A stretch of DNA of 6,766 bases from an uncultured Spirochaetales bacterium (GCA_947306375.1 CAMZGJ010000064.1:1-6766), one strand, 5' to 3'; numbered from the stretch's first letter, positions 1-5,759 are shown. The notes: generated by a model not told the origin, from the letters alone. Program-made: numbers and translations.

Positions 1-2
1 TC

Positions 3-479
3 AGGGAGATTACGGACTTCAGAAGCCTTGAGGATGCGGTGGATGTTTATGAGACAATCCGCAGAAACAGGGTCATGATGAACTTCTCTCAGGAGAACAC
101 ATCCGTTGAGACCATACTCAACAGCCTTGAGACTCTTATCAAACAGGGCTCATTCAAGGCGGACGCCATCTTCTTTGATGGATACAAGCTCACCGTTGCG
201 GCTGAGGAAGACGTAAGGAAGATCAAGCAGTTTGCACAGGATATGAATGTTGAGGTTTGGTTCAGCGTTTCACCGGTAAGGCCGGACGTTCAGTTTGATG
301 AGTACGGCGTTCCCGAGAGCATGAATCCGTACAAGCCCATTATAGACGTGCTTGTGGGTCTTCATTACAACGACGAGAGAAGCCGCGTAATCATGACAAT
401 TGTCAAGTGCAAGGACAGGGAGATTCCCAGACCGTCCGGTGTTTCACTTGATCCCAAGACAATGCTTATTGAAGGCTGA
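3..479 (+). CDS. C-terminal part of a probable RecA/KaiC-like ATPase (5' truncated)
   Basis: The reading frame is open to the left edge of the window, so the GTG at 39 is an internal valine and the true start lies outside. About 158 residues are visible. A hydrophobic strand ending in aspartate (ADAIFFDGYKL) looks like a Walker B strand. It is followed by a charged helix, a strand (VEVWFSVSP), and then DVLVGLHYNDERSRVIMTIVKCKDRE. The last stretch resembles the closing beta-strands of KaiC/RadA-type RecA folds, where an Arg-rich turn leads to a K-x-R/K-D segment. The protein ends in DPKTMLIEG. The Walker A motif would lie upstream and cannot be seen, so the ATPase call rests on fold resemblance only. 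The gene converges on the mtnA-like gene with 9 bases between the stop codons, and it has its own terminator at 530-552. It could equally be a lineage-specific cytoplasmic protein of unknown role. Confidence 0.6.
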   Translation, partial: REITDFRSLEDAVDVYETIRRNRVMMNFSQENTSVETILNSLETLIKQGSFKADAIFFDGYKLTVAAEEDVRKIKQFAQDMNVEVWFSVSPVRPDVQFDEYGVPESMNPYKPIIDVLVGLHYNDERSRVIMTIVKCKDREIPRPSGVSLDPKTMLIEG

Positions 480-480
480 C

Positions 481-503
481 GGTTTTTCTCAGCAGAGAAA
501 ACC
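481..503. other. A+T-rich stem-loop just after the 479 stop
   Basis: The arms GGTTTTTCTC and GAGAAAACC pair around an AGCA loop with one bulged T, starting one base after the stop of the plus-strand gene. The stop codon of the minus-strand mtnA-like gene (491-489) lies inside it. No U-tract follows on either strand, so it is not a convincing terminator. It may protect the 3' end of either transcript, or it may be chance. Confidence 0.3.
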
Positions 504-1553
504 CCTGGTCTGTGAAGTTTCAAAGTATCGCCCGAGTTCGCTCGGGCTTTTTATTCCCTCGGGGGTCACAATTCCCGTTATGAGGGAGGGCTCTGTCATG
601 TCAAAGGCCGGGTAGTAGCCCTTTATTCCCAGGCCCTGAGCGGCGGTGCGCACTCCCATGGCCTGAAGCGTGAAGTCAGGGTCCCGCATTTCTATTGTGA
701 CGCTTCTGTAGTCCGGGTGGCCTGCATCCGGCACTCCGGTCACGTATACGGGTATGCCGAAGTGTTTTGCGCATATTGCTATCTGGCTTGTTCCCACCTT
801 GTTGAATACGTAGCCGTCCATGCTTATTACGTCCGCGGCGCATGTGAATACGTCCACGTGCTCGTTGGCCATGACAAAGGCAGGCATGTTGTCCGTTATG
901 ACAGTGGTGTCAAATCCCATTTCAGCGCAGACGGTGGCAGTCAGTCTTGCACCCTGGAAGTAGGGTCTTGTCTCAGGGCAGAACAGCCTTATCTTTTTGC
1001 CGCGGTTTCTGCACTCCAGCAGCATTAAGCCCACAATGGTCTCCGCAAAGCACTGGGTCATTACCGTTCCGTTGTCCGGGAATGTGTTTGCAAGGTGTTT
1101 TGCGGTGCGTTTTATCTGTGCATATCTTGAATTATTGGCCTGAACCACGTGCTCTCTTATTGCAAGGTCAGCGCGCTGTCCCTGTTCCAGCGCCTTCTGC
1201 GCAACAGGGATACAGGCCTGTGTTACCTGCATGAGTCTGTCCTTTGTAGTGGGTCTTGCTGCCGTTATGGTCCGGGCGGCCTGTTGCAGGTATTCCAACT
1301 GTCTCTCCGGTTCCATGTCCCGGCATTCCCATGCTGCAAGAGCCATTCCCATGGGAGCCGCAGTGTAGGGCCCTGCGCTCTGGGTTACCATGTCCCTTAT
1401 GGCCTGCATTACCTCAACGTGGGTTCTGCATGTGACAAAACGGGTTTCTGCCGGATAGATTCTGCGGTCAAGAATCCGGACGGCACCCTCATCGTACCAG
1501 GCTATGTTCTCGTACCTGAGCATGAACGCAAGTTCTTTATCCTGTCTTTCCAT
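489..1553 (-). CDS. MtnA-like methylthioribose-1-phosphate isomerase / eIF2B-family protein
   Basis: The protein has 354 aa, about the usual length of bacterial MtnA (roughly 350). The family isomerises 5-methylthioribose-1-phosphate to methylthioribulose-1-phosphate in methylthioadenosine salvage. Family landmarks in order: ARPTTKDRL (99-107, MtnA-type RPT motif), MTQCFAE (165-171) with candidate catalytic Cys168, ETRPYFQGARLT (194-205), ITDNMPAFVM (219-228), CAADVISMDGYVFNKVGTSQIA (238-259) with candidate catalytic Asp241, and GYYPAFDMTEPSLITGIVTPEG (312-333). Two motifs are atypical: CFAE replaces the usual CN(A/T)G, and TQSAGP (57-62) replaces RGAP. The exact substrate is therefore open; ribose-1,5-bisphosphate isomerase or a non-catalytic homologue are alternatives. 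It is the last gene of the carD operon, with its ATG 2 bases after the ispF stop. A GAAGAAG sequence at the end of ispF is the likely ribosome site. Met11 (position 1523) is a possible alternative start. Confidence 0.8.
   Translation of the reverse strand: MERQDKELAFMLRYENIAWYDEGAVRILDRRIYPAETRFVTCRTHVEVMQAIRDMVTQSAGPYTAAPMGMALAAWECRDMEPERQLEYLQQAARTITAARPTTKDRLMQVTQACIPVAQKALEQGQRADLAIREHVVQANNSRYAQIKRTAKHLANTFPDNGTVMTQCFAETIVGLMLLECRNRGKKIRLFCPETRPYFQGARLTATVCAEMGFDTTVITDNMPAFVMANEHVDVFTCAADVISMDGYVFNKVGTSQIAICAKHFGIPVYVTGVPDAGHPDYRSVTIEMRDPDFTLQAMGVRTAAQGLGIKGYYPAFDMTEPSLITGIVTPEGIKSPSELGRYFETSQTRGFLC
530..552 (+). terminator. Rho-independent terminator of the truncated plus-strand gene
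   Basis: A perfect 7-bp G+C-rich stem (GCCCGAG / CTCGGGC) closes a TTCG loop and is followed directly by five T's on the plus strand. It lies 51 bases after the stop at 479. It sits wholly inside the 3' coding end of the convergent mtnA-like gene, where it encodes roughly residues 335-341. On the minus strand the hairpin is preceded by A's and followed by no T-run, so it should act in one direction only. Confidence 0.88.
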
Positions 1554-1555
1554 AG

Positions 1556-2032
1556 TTATGCTTCTTCAATCAGCACGGCAGCCTGCGCCATTACGGCATC
1601 AGAGCTTCCAAGCTCTCCCATTATGTGCTCGGCGGTCTTGGCCTTGACGTTGACGCTGTCCACGTCAAGATCCAGAGCCTCCGCAATAGTCTCCCGCATC
1701 CTGTCCTTGTAATGTCCCAGTTTGGGACTCTGAATAATAACGGTGCAGTCCACGTTCACAATGTCAAAGTCATTTTCCCGGAGTTTGTCATTTGCCAGGC
1801 GCAGAAGCACAACCGAGGAGATTCCGCGGAACGTCTCGTCCGTGTCCGGGAACATGTCTCCTATGTCTCCCAGCCCTGCCGCACCAAGCATTGCGTCTAT
1901 TACCGCATGAATGAGGGCATCTCCGTCCGAGTGTCCCAGACAGCCCCTGTCATTTTCAATGTAAACGCCTCCCAGCACAAGGTCTCTGCCTTCCACCAGC
2001 GGGTGTATGTCCCAGCCTGTTCCGATTCTCAT
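1556..2032 (-). CDS. ispF: 2-C-methyl-D-erythritol 2,4-cyclodiphosphate synthase
   Basis: IspF cyclises 4-diphosphocytidyl-methylerythritol 2-phosphate to MEcPP with loss of CMP, the fifth step of the MEP isoprenoid pathway, as a cytoplasmic trimer. The protein has 158 aa, the normal length. Zinc ligands Asp8 and His10 (GTGWDIHPL) and His42 (DALIHAV) fall at the same numbers as in E. coli, and GDIGDMFPDTD (55-65) and the IIQSPKLGHYKDRMR segment (99-113) are intact. Thr133 and Glu135 are kept in the CMP-side motif. The usual KATTTEKLGFTGRGEG segment is altered to KAKTAEHIMGELGSSD, so Thr132 becomes Lys and Arg142/Glu144 are lost. The ATG at 2032 is chosen because the family N-terminus MRIG begins there. 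It also forms an ATGA overlap with the ispD stop and has GGGAGG 7 bases upstream. The frame stays open upstream to 2086, but that stretch shows no family resemblance. Confidence 0.95.
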   Translation of the reverse strand: MRIGTGWDIHPLVEGRDLVLGGVYIENDRGCLGHSDGDALIHAVIDAMLGAAGLGDIGDMFPDTDETFRGISSVVLLRLANDKLRENDFDIVNVDCTVIIQSPKLGHYKDRMRETIAEALDLDVDSVNVKAKTAEHIMGELGSSDAVMAQAAVLIEEA

Positions 2033-2844
2033 TGAAAATCCTCCCTGACGCAGGCGCTTCTGCATGTTGAGCAGTTGCCGGTGCACCCGGCAGATTCCTG
2101 TTCTTCCTCATCTGCGTCTTCCATGCTTTCCGCGCTGTTCTGTTTCAGGTCCGAGCGGTAGGTAATCTTTCTGTTTTTCTCACTTCCGTTCACAACTGCA
2201 ACCTTAAAGCCTGCAGCTGCGTAGAGGCCGGCATCATCAGTGAAGCGGTCCGCGTCGGGAGACTGTTCTGCCTTTACGTGAGCCTGATAAAGGTCCTGAA
2301 GCCTGAAGCACTGCGGTGTCTGCACCGTGTAGGCTCCGTCCCGCGGCACGGAGGCTGTGTAAAAGCCTTCCTCATCCGCACGGATTATTGTGTCCGTTAT
2401 CCTGAGGGCCGGCACCGAGCCGCCGAACATATGGGCATAGACTATGCAGTCCATAATTGTCTCTTTGTCTATGAAGGGTCTGTCTCCGTCATGAACTGCA
2501 ACTATGCAGTTGTCTGATTCTCCGTGTTTCATAAGCTCTTTCAGGCCGTTGAAGACTGAGCCGCGGCGCGTGTCCGAACCGGGAACTATGTAGACGGGTA
2601 TGTTTTTGGAAACAAGATCCTCAAGGGCCTTGCGGGTCTGCTCTTCCTCACCGGCTCTGCAGGTCACGACGCAGGCGCGGAGATTGGGAACACTGAAGAA
2701 CGGGGCAGACGCCCTGTACAGAACGGAGTGGCCGTCCAAATCCAGAAATTCCTTTTTTGTATTGTGAGGGTATCGCCCGTCAGGGGCGTTGAAGCGTGTT
2801 GAGGAGCCGGCCGCCGTTATGATTGCTACGTTCCCGGGGAACAT
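2029..2844 (-). CDS. ispD: 2-C-methyl-D-erythritol 4-phosphate cytidylyltransferase with Cys-rich C-terminal tail
   Basis: IspD transfers CMP from CTP to methylerythritol 4-phosphate, the third MEP pathway step. Seen: the nucleotide-binding loop ITAAGSSTRF (9-18) with KKEF (30-33), GSDTRRGSVFNGL (89-101), VHDGDRPF (117-124, equivalent to VHDAARP), RDGAYTVQTPQCFR (168-181) and FTDDAGLYAAAGFKVAVVNGSEKNRKIT (201-228). The usual glutamate of the TDDA-x-x-x-E region appears to be Tyr208. The catalytic domain ends near residue 230, where most family members stop. An extra tail of about 41 residues follows: an acidic linker (EDADEEEQE, 242-250) and then Cys254, Cys258, Cys261 and Cys265 in a symmetric CX3CX2CX3C pattern. 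The tail is in frame and its last codons hold the ispF ribosome site. The start ATG abuts the carD stop (TAAATG), with GGAG 6 bases upstream. The catalytic call is firm; the tail's role is unknown. Confidence 0.94.
   Translation of the reverse strand: MFPGNVAIITAAGSSTRFNAPDGRYPHNTKKEFLDLDGHSVLYRASAPFFSVPNLRACVVTCRAGEEEQTRKALEDLVSKNIPVYIVPGSDTRRGSVFNGLKELMKHGESDNCIVAVHDGDRPFIDKETIMDCIVYAHMFGGSVPALRITDTIIRADEEGFYTASVPRDGAYTVQTPQCFRLQDLYQAHVKAEQSPDADRFTDDAGLYAAAGFKVAVVNGSEKNRKITYRSDLKQNSAESMEDADEEEQESAGCTGNCSTCRSACVREDFQ
2040..2045 (-). promoter_or_regulatory. Shine-Dalgarno site fixing the ispF start
   Basis: GGGAGG on the minus strand lies 7 bases before the ATG at 2032, inside the last codons of ispD. 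Together with the ATGA stop-start overlap it points to translational coupling of ispD and ispF, and it rules in the 158-residue product. Confidence 0.8.
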
Positions 2845-3339
2845 TTATTTCTCCAGATATGTGAAGATTTCTTTTTCTATTTCCTCGGAGCTCCTGCCCA
2901 TTGAGTAGGCGCATTCGTCTATGAGGAGCCTGAGCGCGTTGTCATAGAGTTTGCGCTCCTGAACCGGCAGTTCCTTGATTTTGCTTCTGTGGTAGAGGCC
3001 TTGAACCACCTGGGTTATGGACATGATGGAGCCTTCCTTGACCAGGTTCACGTTCATCTGGTAGCGGGCCTTCCAGTCCACGTTCACGGGTTCATATTTG
3101 CCTGAGATTGAATCCAGTGCGGCCTTTGCCTCCGCCGGTGAGACCAGGCCCCTTATGCCTATCTCCTTTGCCCTGTCAACAGGGATGCTGACAGTCATGT
3201 CCGAGATGTCCAGGTAGATTACATAGAAGGTTTTGGTCTGGTCCTTGATTGTCCGTTCGCGGATGTCCTTAATCACACCCACGCCCTGAAGGGGGTAAAC
3301 AACATGGTCGCCTATATTGAATTCTGTTTCCGGATTCAT
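2845..3339 (-). CDS. carD: CarD/CdnL-family RNA polymerase-binding transcription regulator
   Basis: The protein has 164 aa from the ATG at 3339. CarD proteins bind the RNA polymerase beta subunit through an N-terminal Tudor-like (RID) domain and stabilise the open promoter complex through a helical C-terminal domain. The N-terminal signature FNIGDHVVYPLQGVGVIKDI comes near the start. A region of about residues 85-160 follows, with DWKARY carrying the conserved tryptophan (Trp89) that wedges into promoter DNA in homologues, and VVQGLYHRSKIKELPVQERKLYDNAL, typical of the helical domain. The frame also stays open to a GTG at 3354. That codon abuts a perfect TATAAT box that lies between it and the ATG, so the ATG is preferred. 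This is the first gene of the carD-ispD-ispF-mtnA-like operon, which ties a general transcription regulator to isoprenoid synthesis. It is divergent from malQ. Confidence 0.92.
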   Translation of the reverse strand: MNPETEFNIGDHVVYPLQGVGVIKDIRERTIKDQTKTFYVIYLDISDMTVSIPVDRAKEIGIRGLVSPAEAKAALDSISGKYEPVNVDWKARYQMNVNLVKEGSIMSITQVVQGLYHRSKIKELPVQERKLYDNALRLLIDECAYSMGRSSEEIEKEIFTYLEK

Positions 3340-3345
3340 GGCCTT

Positions 3346-3374
3346 ATTATACACCGAAAAAAGCGGGTAAACAA
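3346..3374 (-). promoter_or_regulatory. Sigma70-type promoter of the carD operon
   Basis: On the minus strand TTGTTT (3374-3369) and a perfect TATAAT (3351-3346) are separated by 17 bases. Only six bases (AAGGCC) lie between the -10 box and the carD ATG at 3339. Transcription would start at or within one or two bases of that ATG, giving a leaderless or almost leaderless mRNA. The -35 box is weak (3 of 6 consensus bases). Confidence 0.7.
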
Positions 3375-3380
3375 GAAGAG

Positions 3381-3409
3381 TGGAAAAAAGAAGTGCTATG
3401 GTTTATAGT
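3381..3409 (+). promoter_or_regulatory. Sigma70-type promoter of malQ
   Basis: TGGAAA (3381-3386, 4 of 6 -35 bases) and TATAGT (3404-3409, 5 of 6 -10 bases) are 17 bases apart. Six bases (TCAGCC) separate the -10 box from the ATG at 3416, exactly the geometry of the carD promoter opposite. The two -35 boxes lie only 6 bases apart, back to back, so the promoters could compete or share a regulator. I saw no clear operator palindrome between them. Confidence 0.55.
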
Positions 3410-3415
3410 TCAGCC

Positions 3416-4900
3416 ATGACACAAAAAAACACCAGAAACTGCGGATTGCTCATACATCCCACCTCTTTCCCGTCACCGTTCGGAATAGGTGACCTGGGAG
3501 CCGAGGCAAGGGACTTTCTGAAGACCGCTTCACAGGCCGGAGTCAGACTCTGGCAGATACTTCCGCTGGGCCCCACCGGATACGGGGATTCGCCCTATTC
3601 ATCCCGCTCCTGCTTTGCCGGAAACGAGTACCTCATTGACCTCAGGTCCATACCCGGAATCAGGACCGTTTTCACACCTCCGGAGTGCTCAGAATACGGT
3701 AATGTGGATTACAACGCCGTTTTTGCATACAAGCTGCCCCTCCTGAAAAAGGCAGCCGCGGAGTTTCTTGAGCTTAATCCCAATGACAGACAGTTTGCCG
3801 CCTTCTGCAGGAGTGCCTCAGACTGGCTGGATGACTATGCCCTCTACCGTGCCGTTGTGGATGAGAAAAAGGACTCAAGGTGGTTCATCTGGGAGCCCGG
3901 CCTCAGAAACAGGGATGAGAAAACCCTGAATATGTACAGAAAGAACCTGGCCGGAGAGATTGAAATCTGGAAGGCCCTGCAGTACTTCTTCTTCTCGCAG
4001 TGGAATGCCCTGCATGAATACGCCGCCTCCGTCGGTATCAGGATTGTCGGAGACATTCCCATTTTCGCCGCTTCGGACAGTGTGGATGTCTGGGTCAACA
4101 GAAGGCTTTTCAAGTTTGACTCCAAGGGCAACCAGAAGGCCGGAGCCGGTGTTCCGCCTGACGCTTTTTCTCCGGACGGCCAGTACTGGGGGAACCCCGT
4201 CTATGACTGGGATGTCCACGCCAGGGATGATTACGCTTGGTGGAAGAGCCGCATGAAACACATGTTCAGCATGGTCGACGTTGTGAGAATAGACCACTTC
4301 CGCGGCTTTGAGAGCTACTGGGAAGTTCCTGCCGGCAGCAGCACCGCCAGGGAGGGTAAATGGGTCCCCGGCCCGGGCATGAACCTTCTTAAGCACTTTA
4401 AAAAGTATTCCATTATCGCTGAAGACCTTGGTGTCATTACAGACCAAGTCAAAGATCTTCTGGAGAAGACCGGCTGGCCGGGAATGAAGATTGTACAGTT
4501 CTCCTTTGATCTCAGGGACGGATGGATAGACACGCACAATCCCTACCTGCCGCACAACTACATTAAGAACTGCGCGGCCTACTCCGGCACCCATGACAAC
4601 CAGACCACACGCGGCTGGTTCAACAGTCTTCCGGATTCCTACAAGGACATGGTCCGCCGTTACTTCCAGTGCTCCGACGAGGAGGTTGTCTGGCAGGTGA
4701 TGCGCAGTCTTCTTGCATCCAGTGCGGATACTGTCATCTTTCCCGTTCAGGATCTCCTGGGCTTGGATGACAGTGCCAGAATGAACGCCCCCTCCACTGT
4801 AGGATCTTTCAACTGGTCCTGGAGAATGGAACCCGGCGCCCTGCGCTCATGGATGACGGACAGACTGAGGGAATACATCAGGCTCTACGGCAGAGCCTGA
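3416..4900 (+). CDS. malQ: 4-alpha-glucanotransferase (amylomaltase, GH77)
   Basis: MalQ transfers alpha-1,4-glucan chains between maltodextrins, releasing glucose, in cytoplasmic maltodextrin/glycogen metabolism. From the ATG at 3416 the protein has 494 aa, the normal bacterial length. Seen in order: CGLLIHPTSFPSPFGIGDLG near the N-terminus, LRLWQILPLGPTGYGDSPY-type substrate region, GDIPIFAASDSVDVW, GVPPDAFSPDGQYWGNPVYDW, VRIDHFRGF with nucleophile Asp293 (the same number as in Thermus amylomaltase), IIAEDLG with acid/base Glu336, and SGTHDNQTTRGWF with Asp394. All three catalytic carboxylates are present. In-frame starts also exist at 3380 (GTG) and 3398 (ATG). They lie within or upstream of the predicted -10 region and would add residues outside the family N-terminus, so 3416 is preferred even though it has no Shine-Dalgarno site. 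The gene is divergent from carD and convergent with the nuclease-like gene, with 15 bases between the stops. Confidence 0.95.
   Translation: MTQKNTRNCGLLIHPTSFPSPFGIGDLGAEARDFLKTASQAGVRLWQILPLGPTGYGDSPYSSRSCFAGNEYLIDLRSIPGIRTVFTPPECSEYGNVDYNAVFAYKLPLLKKAAAEFLELNPNDRQFAAFCRSASDWLDDYALYRAVVDEKKDSRWFIWEPGLRNRDEKTLNMYRKNLAGEIEIWKALQYFFFSQWNALHEYAASVGIRIVGDIPIFAASDSVDVWVNRRLFKFDSKGNQKAGAGVPPDAFSPDGQYWGNPVYDWDVHARDDYAWWKSRMKHMFSMVDVVRIDHFRGFESYWEVPAGSSTAREGKWVPGPGMNLLKHFKKYSIIAEDLGVITDQVKDLLEKTGWPGMKIVQFSFDLRDGWIDTHNPYLPHNYIKNCAAYSGTHDNQTTRGWFNSLPDSYKDMVRRYFQCSDEEVVWQVMRSLLASSADTVIFPVQDLLGLDDSARMNAPSTVGSFNWSWRMEPGALRSWMTDRLREYIRLYGRA
4878..4900. other. Perfect stem-loop covering the malQ stop codon
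   Basis: TCAGGCTCT and AGAGCCTGA form a perfect 9-bp stem around the 5-base loop ACGGC, ending exactly on the TGA of malQ. No T-run follows on either strand, so it is not a standard intrinsic terminator. It stands between two convergent genes and may act as a 3' end structure for malQ. Confidence 0.45.
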
Positions 4901-4915
4901 CCGCTCAGGCAAGCA

Positions 4916-5707
4916 TTATTTGAAAAACCGGTTGATCAGGTCCCTGACATGTTTTGTGTTCAGGGGCTTTTCTTTTGTCTCAAAGGTCATAATAAGATCA
5001 ACTCCCTGGATAAATCCGTTTGTCTCGTATGCTTCAATCTTTTCCATGGTGTCCGTTCTGTATTTCTCCTCATCCAATCTGCCGAAGTGTTCCCAGATGT
5101 ACTTCTTTCCCGTTCTTTCATTGAGAATTGTGAAATCCGGGAACTTCCACTTCCTGTTCTTGAAGTAGACGATTCTTTCGTAGTCATAGGGAATTCCCGC
5201 GTGATGGAGCATATTTGCTATGATCAACTCGCTCTTTGATCTGACAATATCCCCCTTCTCAGTCTCGAACTTTTCGGATTTGGGATATGTGCTGTGCTCC
5301 GCATACCGCCCTTCCGTATAAAAATCCTCAATCATCTTCCTCTGTCTGCCGGTTTGGGGAACCGCATATTTTCTGACAGGCCCGGGAAGAGCTTCATAAA
5401 TGTCCTGAACATCCCAAGTTTTTTCCAACTTTTCAGCAGCCTTTTTAAGTTTTGAAATCTGTGCAGGTAACATCTGCTCCAACTTCCTGTAAAACCTCTC
5501 CTGGCAATACTGCTTCAGTGTTTCCTCATCCAGAGTTTTTATGTATTTAATCAGTCCGTTTGCTTTGATGTAATACCTTGTAGCGCCGTATTGATTTTTA
5601 CTGATTGCATAACCTTCAAGTACGGTCTTTTTTTGACAGACGGCAAGGTCTGTTTCCAGTGTTCTAATGCATTCCTTCAGGTATTCCCTGATAGTCTTCA
5701 AATCCAA
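4916..5707 (-). CDS. Stand-alone PD-(D/E)XK-like nuclease-fold protein of unknown role
   Basis: The protein has 263 aa. The N-terminal half is helical and charged, with a likely coiled coil at about 82-98. The C-terminal half carries the order expected of a restriction-endonuclease fold: RSKSELIIANMLHHAGIPYDYER (156-178) with Glu160, KFPDFTI (188-194) with Asp191, then KYIWEHFGRLDEEKYR (202-217) with Glu206. Next come GFIQGVDLIMTFET (231-244) and LNTKHVRDLINRF. The WEHFG segment takes the place of the ExK motif, so the usual lysine is missing. I recall similar proteins, alone or fused to UvrD-type helicases, in gut Clostridia, which suggests transfer. The gene is more A+T-rich than its neighbours. 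The start is TTG with a strong AAGGAG site 7 bases upstream. Defence, repair or mobile-element housekeeping are all possible; there is no partner gene here to decide. Confidence 0.72.
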   Translation of the reverse strand: MDLKTIREYLKECIRTLETDLAVCQKKTVLEGYAISKNQYGATRYYIKANGLIKYIKTLDEETLKQYCQERFYRKLEQMLPAQISKLKKAAEKLEKTWDVQDIYEALPGPVRKYAVPQTGRQRKMIEDFYTEGRYAEHSTYPKSEKFETEKGDIVRSKSELIIANMLHHAGIPYDYERIVYFKNRKWKFPDFTILNERTGKKYIWEHFGRLDEEKYRTDTMEKIEAYETNGFIQGVDLIMTFETKEKPLNTKHVRDLINRFFK

Positions 5708-5714
5708 GGGTGTT

Positions 5715-5720
5715 CTCCTT
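5715..5720 (-). promoter_or_regulatory. Shine-Dalgarno site deciding a TTG start
   Basis: AAGGAG on the minus strand lies 7 bases before TTG at 5707. No ATG or GTG nearby is better placed, so this site fixes the start of the nuclease-like protein. Confidence 0.75.
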
Positions 5721-5759
5721 AAACTGTTTTTAATCCAATTTGAACTTAAATATTTGATT

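Noticed and set aside
39..479. A complete gene starting at the GTG at 39
   Set aside because: The frame is open through position 3 with protein-like sequence, so the gene is truncated by the window edge.
1149..1712. Plus-strand open frame of 187 codons antisense to the mtnA-like gene and ispF
   Set aside because: It spans two well-supported genes on the other strand, is rich in Ser/Cys/Leu runs with no recognisable domain, and is the usual by-product of the codon bias of the true genes.
1556..2086. Longer ispF starting at 2086 (176 aa)
   Set aside because: The added 18 residues lie over the cysteine tail of ispD and have no family resemblance. The ATG at 2032 has a strong ribosome site and a stop-start overlap.
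2845..3354. carD starting at the GTG at 3354
   Set aside because: That codon directly abuts the TATAAT box, which lies downstream of it, and would not be in the mRNA if the predicted promoter is used.
3875..4594. Minus-strand open frame of 239 codons inside malQ
   Set aside because: It is wholly antisense to catalytic regions of malQ, with no domain and no ribosome site that I could see. It is a shadow frame.
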